The position numbers and the translations under genes are program-made. From Leguminivora glycinivorella (Eukaryota; Arthropoda; Insecta; Lepidoptera; Tortricidae), in assembly GCF_023078275.1 (NCBI RefSeq), contig NC_062979.1, forward strand, positions 20,317,848 to 20,381,847: 64,000 nucleotides of DNA, in the 5' to 3' direction. Shown here one piece after another: positions 58,301 to 64,000 of the stretch. How positions within the stretch are numbered: position 1 is the first letter of the stretch; every line of letters starts with the position of its first letter. The notes under the pieces are model-generated. The model was not told the DNA's origin. It ran no database searches and saw only the letters and a program-made list of their open reading frames with translations.

Positions 58301-61300
58301 ATCTCTAAAAATAATCAACGCGGAAAGCCCAACCCTGTATCGCTCACTGCTGAGCATAGGCTTCTCTTCCAGTACGCCACTTGTCCCGGTCCTAAGCTAT
58401 TCTCATGTTGTCCACCCAACAAGCCAATGGATGCCAACGGATATATTTTTTACATCCGTTGTCAGGTTGTTACCCGTATAAGACTTTTTCAAACGAATTG
58501 ATTCGTTTAGTAGTAGTAGTAGTAGTAAACACTTTATTGTACAGAACAAATTACATATACAGAGAATAATTATAACGGTTATGTACAAAGGCGAGCTTAT
58601 CCCTTTAAGGGATCTCTTCCAGCTAACCTTAGAATAACTGAGAGAGGAAAATAGATGGTAGACAAACAACTAAAGTGCATCGGTAAGCTGTTTCCAAAAC
58701 GTTAGACTTAGCGCTGTTAAAATCCCGTACAAAATAAGGCTCACGGAAATGTTAGCTCATATAATTTAATAGTAGAAATTATTTCTTTTCAATAAATATA
58801 TGTCAGTAGAAAGAGTTCGGAGTAGCAATGCACGGTCGAGAAGTTTCCAAAGTTGCAGAACATTCCTCATGAGAATTTTCGGTAACTTCTGAGAATGTTC
58901 TCGAGAACGAGAATTTATTAGAATATTTAGTATCTTCGTAGTTTATACCATAATTTCGTCGAACTCAGCAAGTCAAGACGTAGTCCCGTGGTAGTGCGCT
59001 GGCTTCGTATGCCGATGTTCTCAGGTTCGATCCTGACAGCGATCTTTTTGTTTTTATTTTGTATACATATATTGGCATGACCAAAAACAGGCATCAAGAA
59101 ATAATAGTTCGGTACCTAATTTAAAAAAGTCAGGACAAACTGTGAAGTCTGAAAGTCGAAATGTTCCCTGAAGTATAGTAAGAATTTAAGCAACTTATAG
59201 TGAGAATTTAGGTAACTTATCACTTATCAACAAAATAGCTAACTGTAATAGACAATATTATACCTATAATAACATATAGTTTTATATTATGCCCATTTAA
59301 ACATTATTTCAAGTATATTCTCTTGTTTAAATAATAAATTGCACGTTGCGGGAATGTTCTGCGAACATTCTCAAGAATGTTTCCGCTTTTTGGGAATGTT
59401 CTGCAATTTATACATTACTAGTTCGGAGTTCGTTGGAGTTCGCAGAGATCCGCCCCACCATGTCGCTCCAACGATCCTAGTAGTTTTTACTAAATTTCTA
59501 TGTCGCTACTTTCAGAAAAAGTCGAGATCAACTTCGAACTGAGCTACAAGGAGGAAACCGGTGCTGATGGCAAGAAGCACTGGAACACTGGCGCCTGGAC
59601 CCACTCCTTTGCCTACAAGGGAAAAACCAAGATGGAGTTCGACAACCTCTTCGGTGGCAACGAAATTTTAGGTAACGTAATCTTTTGGTCGATTAAGCTT
59701 TGGTCACTTGGCACATGTTGGAAAATATTACCTAGTCGTATGTCAACAGCAAACGACTCCACGGGAACATGTACCTATTGCCATTAAGGGTGCACGTAAT
59801 AATAAGATAGAATTGTAATTTATCATTTGCAGCTTAAGGAATGCTCATTGCTCATACGGATCCGTTGCTGGCATCGTTTCATCCCATATATGATATTTAA
59901 ATAGTAGTATTATTTAGTTCATATATGTTTTTTTTTATTATTTATTGTTATTAAAATACAGTGACAAACTTATATCTAACATAATTATAGTCCCACAAAA
60001 CTCTGGAACAGAACGAGTTTGTCTGTGGGATCAACAGTCTCTCAATTACATAAACTTAATTAAATTAACTTAAAGAAAAGTCGTTGAACTTCTTAAATAA
60101 TAGATAATATAAATTATTGTAATAATTATATTTAGGTAATGTTTTTTTAGCATAGTTTTAAATTTGTTTGGGTGCTTTTCACTTCGGATGGCTTCAGGTA
60201 AGCTATTGAGCAGATACGGAATACGCTTTTTTAATAGTCTATATCTTTAGAGATTTAAATAAATATAAACAAAATCTACCATCAAAAGGCTCCTTAATAA
60301 GCTAGTTGAGGGTAAGGTAAGGTGGGGTAAGATTGAAGGGCTTTTCTTGAGGGGTAAGATGTAATTATGTTCCGTATAATGCAGCACCACAGGCGGCTTT
60401 CCATCTTACCCCGCAAGAAAAACCCTTCAATCTTCTCCCACATTACCTTATATGAAACTATTACACGACCAAATAAGAAGGTTGAAGACAGGTCCATTTC
60501 AGTGACATATCTACTTGGTTTTTGTATTAGGTTGGTTAACCGACAAATGTATTAAATACCCGAAAATGTACAAATTATTTGTTTACGCCTTTCTAAATAC
60601 CTAAAAGTATAGATTACATATAGCGAGGAGCACTTAAAACAGCTCTTTCATCAAGTCACTGTCTTACTGTGTGGAAACGGACTTAAGCCCTTGAGTACTA
60701 AACTTGTACTTTCATATATTCTGTGACATAAGTAAATTTAAACGACCTTCATCTAAATTTGACCTCCTCCATTGCATCTCGATTGTTGAATATGCATTCA
60801 CGTGTATCGTGTTTGCGTGCGATGTTCGTTGCAACTGCAATAACAAATATTTAATTTGAATGCTCCACCTGATCTTTAACCTTTATGCTTCATTTACATG
60901 AGCTAAGTGATTTATCCTCTACAACTGACGCATTTGTTTACCTGGCAGCAGCCAGTCTTTTATTTTTAAAGCTGAATACTCTTTTAAATTTTTTTTTTTA
61001 TAAAATTTGGGGATTGCTACGAAATTTAGAAAATCTGGAACGTCATTACGAACATTACGATACAAATCAGAAAACAGGAAATTCGAAACTAGTGGTGATA
61101 ATTTAAAACTCGAATGAAGAGTATTTTAAATCGACACAAGTTGCGAATTACCTGTTTTACATGGCCATTACAATTTTTGACATCGTTGCTAATTTTTACT
61201 CTAGTTTGGCGTTTAATATAGCGCCGTTTACACTATAAAAAAGAATTTTTAGATTTTTTGAGTAAGTTAAAAAAGTTCAGACAAGAGCTTGACTAGTTTC

Positions 61301-61498
61301 TAACACATAAAACACATAATTTACAAATAATTCTTCTTGATTGCAGGCCGTGCCGCCCGCGAGCTCATGAGAACCAGTGCCAACGACATCGCCAGCATCA
61401 CTGCTGGCCCAGTCATCAAAACCATCACTGGCAGGATCCTGAAGAACGTCAAGATCTTCTTCGAGAAAATTCCAGTTGAAGACTTCGTTCTAGAATAA
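52565..61498 (+). CDS. takeout/JHBP-family secreted protein, five exons
   Basis: Exons at 52565-52619, 53468-53684, 56076-56200, 59516-59671 and 61347-61498 join with GT/AG borders and consistent phases (1, 2, 1, 1) into a 234-residue protein ending in TAA. Residues 1-18 are a hydrophobic signal peptide ending in SCA. The mature part opens with the paired cysteines C24 and C31 (CKIDDSKC) typical of the takeout/juvenile-hormone-binding family. It continues with the family's GLPINGDG-like stretch (about residues 119-126) and ends in KIPVEDFVLE, close to the usual C-terminus. Further cysteines are C85 and C103. Family members are extracellular, hemolymph or antennal carriers with a long hydrophobic pocket for juvenile hormone or other lipophilic ligands; the ligand here cannot be read from sequence. 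Length is slightly below the usual 240-250. Exons are GC-rich against AT-rich introns. Introns of 848, 2391, 3315 and 1675 bp are filled with transposon remains. A paralogue starts 2.2 kb downstream. Confidence 0.93.
53188..53406 (-). repeat. SINE family A copy in takeout intron 1
   Basis: cacggtaagctcaagaaggc body, aaatgcccttaccgggattc, gaacccgggaccgcggc, gccagaccagtcgtcg. Antisense to the gene. Confidence 0.8.
53468..53684 (+). CDS. takeout/JHBP gene exon 2 (N-terminal cysteine pair)
   Basis: Starts after GTTACAG and ends before GTAAGT. With the G from exon 1 it encodes mature residues VPLTKCKIDDSKC onward through LSTCRFKSIK. It carries both conserved N-terminal cysteines. Two further copies of its 3' part follow downstream at 260 bp spacing, so this exon is the source or relative of a local tandem amplification. 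Confidence 0.92.
53751..53943 (+). other. duplicate exon 2b, possible mutually exclusive exon
   Basis: Near copy of exon 2: the shared roughly 180 bp differ at three places, giving D49N and G81R plus one silent change. If spliced at the AG in 'caagTAG' ending at 53750, it reads G+TG GAT TGC AAT in frame, ends in the same phase 2 as exon 2 and is followed by GTAAGT. Its N-terminus would read VDCNTIKQ, so one of the two conserved cysteines is missing. Inclusion together with exon 2 shifts the frame to a quick stop, so only mutually exclusive use makes sense. The acceptor has a poor pyrimidine tract. It could equally be a dead duplicate. Confidence 0.6.
54011..54192 (+). pseudogene. duplicate exon 2c, broken
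   Basis: Third copy of the exon-2 unit, 260 bp downstream of copy 2b. A 5-base deletion after the codons for KKID creates a frameshift and immediate TAG/TGA at about 54124-54129. Its 3' third is more diverged, although a GTAAGT donor is still present. It cannot contribute coding sequence. Confidence 0.85.
54241..55017 (+). other. takeout intron 2, unique part
   Basis: AT-rich intron sequence between the broken exon 2c and the repeat cluster. Short frames at 54479-54795 carry no family signal. Confidence 0.45.
55018..55122 (-). repeat. SINE family A fragment in takeout intron 2
   Basis: acaccttacaagttc and gtgctaggcgatgatatata, diverged body without head. Confidence 0.5.
55169..55286. mobile_element. 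TTAA-flanked MITE (piggyBac-like)
   Basis: AATGCGACCGCCTAAGAA and its reverse TTCTTAGGCGGTCGCATT form the ends. TTAA lies on both sides (55165-55168, 55287-55290), the piggyBac target duplication. Confidence 0.65.
55287..55540 (+). repeat. (GTCT)n-bearing repeat, copy 2 (intron 2)
   Basis: cgcgacacaaaaacgatgtt, ataagtttgacgtgtctg, GTCT and GT runs (about 55326-55390), aacggatgaaccgattta, gagttagtcgggagtgttct. Parallel to 24151-24430. Confidence 0.7.
55600..55886 (-). repeat. LINE protein C-terminus fragment (type I) in intron 2
   Basis: Minus strand reads [20 protein letters not shown], then an ASHIRHTVKTAGSAAETAAK stretch, and KYSALEATYDFVPFAVETAG P, then stop, with an A-rich end at about 55605. 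It is the segment just before the type I piece at 31363. Confidence 0.7.
55896..56023 (-). repeat. SINE family A fragment before exon 3
   Basis: tagaaaacaaccataacag, aaatgctcttaccgggattt and gccagaccggtcgtc: head and part of body in reverse. The exon 3 acceptor is 52 bases further. Confidence 0.7.
56076..56200 (+). CDS. takeout/JHBP gene exon 3
   Basis: Acceptor TTCAATTACAG, donor GTAAGT. Encodes RDAAKLSAKIHCDVSMDG through LPINGDGNMHIEH. This holds the central beta-sheet segment with the family's typical 'G-x-Y then G-x-GLPI-GxG' pattern and cysteine 103. A SINE fragment ends only 52 bases upstream of the acceptor. Confidence 0.92.
56856..58307 (+). mobile_element. hAT-like element, copy 2, in takeout intron 3
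   Basis: Ends TAGAGATGCAACGAATA and TATTCGGTGCATCTCTA, flanked by a perfect 8 bp duplication AAAATAAT at 56848-56855 and 58308-58315. Carries a nested SINE (57287-57570). Shares terminal and subterminal sequence with copy 1. Non-autonomous. Confidence 0.88.
57287..57570 (+). repeat. SINE family B copy nested in hAT (intron 3)
   Basis: tRNA-like head remnant (gacttt...ggaggtcgcgggttcaaatc), then ggctcgtaccaatgag and gaaggaaaacatcgtgagga, then a different 3' tail (cagcagtggaacgtatatag). It lies inside the hAT copy at 56856-58307. Confidence 0.7.
58336..58450 (-). repeat. LINE type G fragment in intron 3
   Basis: cactgctgagcataggcttc, ccagtacgccacttgtcccg and tgtccacccaacaagccaat: diverged, with an internal deletion. 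Confidence 0.6.
58509..58650 (-). repeat. LINE 3' end with (TAG)n, intron 3
   Basis: tagtagtagtagtagtagta then aacactttattgtacagaac and ccctttaagggatctcttcc, a common retroposon 3' end in reverse. Confidence 0.5.
58823..59420. mobile_element. hAT MITE with tRNA-like insert, 88 bp before exon 4
   Basis: Flanked by perfect GTTCGGAG at 58815-58822 and 59421-59428 (8 bp, nTnnnnAn). Imperfect inverted ends TAGCAATGCA and the reverse TACATTACTA. Inside are repeated gcagaacattcc and gagaatgttc motifs in both orientations. A tRNA-like stretch with B box GGTTCGATCC and a following T-run lies at 58975-59055. Confidence 0.85.
58975..59055 (+). other. tRNA-like sequence (SINE head or pseudogene)
   Basis: gtcccgtggtagtgcgctgg resembles an A box region and tctcaggttcgatcctgaca a T-arm with B box. 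The arms do not close into a convincing acceptor stem. A terminator-like ctttttg follows. Most likely a tRNA-derived fragment carried by the hAT element. Confidence 0.4.
59516..59671 (+). CDS. takeout/JHBP gene exon 4
   Basis: Acceptor CTACTTTCAG, donor GTAACG (less standard). Encodes EKVEINFELSYKEETGADGK through FDNLFGGNEILG, the amphipathic strand region before the C-terminal helix. A 598 bp hAT element with intact target duplication ends 88 bases upstream of the first exon base. Confidence 0.9.
59930..60240 (-). repeat. LINE C-terminus and 3' end in intron 4
   Basis: Minus strand reads RIPYLLNSLPEAIRSEKHPN then KFKTMLKKHY, a CR1/Jockey-like reverse transcriptase C-terminus. AT-rich 3' sequence follows to an A-run at about 59930. 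Confidence 0.6.
60314..60450. mobile_element. MITE in intron 4
   Basis: ggtggggtaagattgaaggg...ggggtaagatg at left pairs with catcttacccc...cccttcaatctt at right over about 45 bp with few mismatches. Confidence 0.7.
61058..61190 (+). repeat. interspersed repeat family Q in intron 4
   Basis: ggaaattcgaaactagtgg, ttttaaatcgacacaagttg and acatggccatt blocks resemble 12150-12290. Confidence 0.4.
61347..61498 (+). CDS. takeout/JHBP gene exon 5 (C-terminus)
   Basis: Acceptor TTGATTGCAG. Encodes RAARELMRTSANDIAS through the terminal KIPVEDFVLE and TAA at 61496-61498. The long C-terminal helix and the final 'F-x-x-x-P-x-x-x-F' pattern fit the family. An AATAAA overlaps the stop codon (61494-61499), too early to serve as the only polyadenylation signal. 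Another lies at 62611-62616. Confidence 0.92.
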
Positions 61499-61658
61499 AT
61501 GGAACGTTAAGCCAATTGTCGTAAGTGTAAGGTCCTGAGTGCATGCTCATATTGGGTGTGCAGCGGCGGCGAGCGGCGTACATGTTAAACAATTGAAGCT
61601 CAAGTGTCCTGAGACGTACGCTCGCCCGCTCCTCTCAGAGCGTTCACGCCGGCCTTAC

Positions 61659-61762
61659 GGCCCAGCCACGACATTGATCTAAGCACGACAGGACAAGGGC
61701 TCGCTCCAATGTATGGCCGCCGCTTACCGCTGCCGCGCTTAGACCAATGTCGTGGCTGAGCC
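61659..61762. mobile_element. MITE in takeout 3' UTR region
   Basis: ggcccagccacgacattgat at left and atgtcgtggctgagcc at right form about 26 bp inverted ends with two mismatches. It begins 160 bases after the stop codon. Confidence 0.65.
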
Positions 61763-62918
61763 GTTGCACTAACTGAAACGACATACGCAGCAAAAATTGT
61801 CGCTTTTCGCCGATCTGTTTTTCAAAATGGTTCGGGCGACTGTCGATTTGGTTAGGACAATACACAGATGTAATGATAAAATAGTACCATTGTATTATCT
61901 CGGAAAAGCTCCTATTTGTCGTGATACTTCAGTACTTCGTGTTCTGAGGCTGACTGAAATATGAATTGTAAGTTTCTGTGAACATACGACGGGAAATCAT
62001 TTATCAATACATAGTCTATCTACATGAGGTGCGTACAAAATAGCGATACGAAACATCAGGAAATGTAAAATAGGTTTACTGACAAAACTAACAAATTAAA
62101 ATGTCAGTTTTGTCAGTGAACCTCGAAAGACTTTATTTTAACATGTCAGTTTAGTGCATTTAGTCACAAAGAGTTGAAGTGGACATAATGGTTAATTTCT
62201 TCTTGATGGTGACGAAAATGTCACGTAAAAAATTAAAAATCGCCAGACTTTAGGGCCAGTGTAATACGACTGCATTCCAACTGTTTATCATTTTCCATGA
62301 GCTTTGCAATCGGAATGCAGTCAGTAAAATGTATGTAGTATCAAAATTTTTCTGCATGTCTGTATACTGTGTACGTGTAGTATTTTTTTAACTATGAAGT
62401 AATCATACACCGAACATTGTCAGTACAATTAAGTATTTTCATACAAATTGTTGGGCAGTCGCTTCATAGTTAAAAATACTATTAGAGCTTAGTAGCTGTA
62501 GCTACGTAGCTGAAAAGTTTCAAGTACTTACTAAACTCGTTTAAATCGGATGCTATTTATTTTACTTGATAAAAACGGAAATGTTCCGACGGTTTTGAAA
62601 AATGTTTATGAATAAAATCTTTGGAGGACTTATTTGCTTTTATTTATTTGAAAATAAATTATTGTTGCGATAAAAACGATAGATACGCAACCATAGTTAC
62701 ATGGAACATGTAAACTTGACGTTCATCAAGGAAAGAATAAGACAAGGTATAAAGCACCAAAAAGCAAAATATTCATAAAAATTGATGAAAAACTTGTACA
62801 AATCCAGAAAAGTTTTTATTTTCTACAACTTACGGATTAGCGGTGTAAAAGATTTAGAAACCTAGGGCTCTAAGGCACTTGGAAATCCAGAGCCCTCCCT
62901 TTAAAAGTATTTTTAAGA
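61763..62918 (+). other. takeout gene 1 3' region
   Basis: Probable 3' UTR and intergenic sequence. Contains the candidate AATAAA at 62611. No gene. Confidence 0.4.
62611..62616 (+). terminator. possible polyadenylation signal of takeout gene 1
   Basis: AATAAA in 'tgAATAAAatct', about 1.1 kb after the stop codon. It would imply a long 3' UTR that contains the inverted-repeat element at 61659-61762. An earlier non-canonical site cannot be excluded. Confidence 0.3.
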
Positions 62919-62990
62919 CGCTACGGGAGCGAAAATGATAAAATGGAAAGGAGTTCCCCTTTCAATTTGGGAATTTCAGTTTCGTCAACT
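62919..62990 (+). repeat. short interspersed repeat
   Basis: ttaagacgctacgggagcga, then tgataaaatggaaaggag, as at 42548-42615. Confidence 0.4.
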
Positions 62991-63122
62991 TACTGACGTG
63001 GTTTTCACCATTTTGACATCCTGCGTGATTTGATCATATCCCTTAGTGATTTGATGAAATCTCTGTTTTGGACATTTCCCTGCGACATATATATGACATC
63101 TGTATCTGACATACTTAAGCTA

Positions 63123-63302
63123 CTTATCCATACAAATATTATAAATGGGAAAGTGTGTCTGTTTGTTTGTCCGTCTTTCACGGCAAAACGGAGCGACGAA
63201 TTATCGTGATTTTTTAAGTGGAGATAATTGAAGGGATAGAGAGTGACATAGGCTACTTTTTGTCTCTTTCTAACGCGAGCGAAGCCGCGGGCAAAAGCTA
63301 GT
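63123..63302 (+). mobile_element. Lep1-like Helitron-type repeat
   Basis: catacaaatattataaatgg, a GTCT-like stretch (gtctgtttgtttgtccgtct), cggagcgacgaa, and the end acgcgagcgaagccgcgggc then aaaagCTAG followed by T. The CTAG end after a GC-rich hairpin fits a non-autonomous Helitron. It lies 350 bp before takeout gene 2. Confidence 0.6.
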
Positions 63303-63653
63303 TGTTTATATTTATAATACTATGAATTTATGAAACCACGACGATGTATGATTAATACAAATAATAAATATGAATATGGATATGAGAAAATCATTGTCAG
63401 CTTTGGCTTCTATTCCTTATAGGCCCAAGAAGGAATCCCGTCCTGCTGTCATTATTGTACTGAAATGTAGCTGGTTAATACGTATTTCCTAAATAATTAG
63501 GTTTTATAGCCAGTAATGGTATAATTAAATGGTATAATTATATCATATAAAACAAGGCAACAAGGATCAGAACAGGTTATGTTAAATATATGACGTAATT
63601 TGAAATGGAGACGATGTCCGGCATATATTAATGGTAATTAAATACAGTCCTTG

Positions 63654-63683
63654 TATAAGGTTGAACCGTTTCATAGGATCAGT
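63654..63683 (+). promoter_or_regulatory. putative core promoter of takeout gene 2
   Basis: TATAAGG at 63654-63660 lies 25 bases upstream of TCAGT at 63679-63683, within GGATCAGT, which is also present before gene 1. The predicted leader is about 25 bases before the ATG at 63706. Confidence 0.55.
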
Positions 63684-63705
63684 TGCGTGAGGATCTTGGA
63701 TCAAG

Positions 63706-63763
63706 ATGTTTGTGAATTTTATAGTGATTTTTGCTGTGTTAGGTCTAGTGAGGTCAAGTGCAG
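63706..63763 (+). CDS. second takeout/JHBP-like gene, exon 1 (partial gene)
   Basis: ATG TTT GTG starts a 19-codon hydrophobic leader, MFVNFIVIFAVLGLVRSSA, plus one base, then GTAAAG. It parallels exon 1 of the upstream gene in first residues (MFV), length, phase (1) and 'GLV' followed by a small-residue cleavage site. No second exon is reached before the window ends. I infer a tandem paralogue; only the signal-peptide exon is visible, so another secreted protein is possible. Confidence 0.65.
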
Positions 63764-64000
63764 GTAAAGTTTATTTCGTAATAATTTATTTACCTATTGA
63801 ATTGATTTTTTCATTTTAAGTTATAATTGACATCCAATAATATTTTTAATGATGCTGCATTATCCTGTAAATTTAAAGCTATTTTAAAAATAAGCGTTAC
63901 AGAAATTAAACTGCCTCGAAGTCCCATGAAGGGATTTATATCATTGTATTTACTTTTCGATTGATGAATCAGCGATTGAGAACTATTAAAATATTTGTAA
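63764..64000 (+). other. start of intron 1 of takeout gene 2
   Basis: AT-rich sequence after the GTAAAG donor, running to the window end. No second exon reached. Confidence 0.5.

Overview
This is a 64 kb piece of an insect nuclear genome, almost certainly a moth or butterfly. It is AT-rich and intron-bearing, and coding exons are very sparse. It is packed with retroposon types I recognise as common in lepidopteran genomes: tRNA-headed SINEs with (TTTA)n tails, remains of LINE proteins with a 'LVPWxRGR' or 'VETLGPW' signature, the CCGGCCAAGAGCG interspersed repeat, and (GTCT)n-bearing repeats. A TTAGG-type telomere-like motif also occurs. I assign no species.

Only one host gene is complete. 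It is a takeout/JHBP-family secreted carrier-like protein in five exons (52565-61498, + strand, 234 residues). The first exon of a second, similarly built gene begins at 63706 and runs off the right edge, so the window ends inside a tandem takeout/JHBP cluster. Both genes open with a short signal-peptide exon ending in phase 1, behind a TATA-like box and an ATCAGT initiator at matching spacing. Exon 2 of the complete gene is followed by two extra copies of itself, with a 260 bp period. The first copy is open and phase-compatible as a mutually exclusive exon. The second is broken.

Everything else is repeat landscape. 1-31 kb holds SINEs, LINE 3' fragments and many short inverted-repeat elements: a hAT MITE at 5616, a pogo-like element at 6209, others at 8958, 9226, 9987, 15361 and 23521. 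It also has a telomere-like minisatellite (8165-8545) and a tandem duplication (18835-19535). 31.7-34.3 kb is a young, minus-strand LTR retrotransposon that kept gag but lost pol and part of one LTR. 35.3-39.8 kb is a tRNA-derived SINE split by a 4.2 kb hAT element with an 8 bp target duplication and a broken BED zinc finger. 40-47 kb holds more SINE/LINE repeats, a tRNA-Lys(CTT)-like sequence and a G-quadruplex motif. 47.9-49.8 kb is a hAT copy that received a 1.3 kb element with a broken THAP exon, which itself contains a MITE. A sister hAT copy and a third hAT element sit in intron 3 of the takeout gene.

No new multi-gene system is visible. The observations most worth following are the duplicated takeout exon, the nested transposons with exact target duplications, and the LTR element whose truncated LTR directly abuts a target-site duplication.
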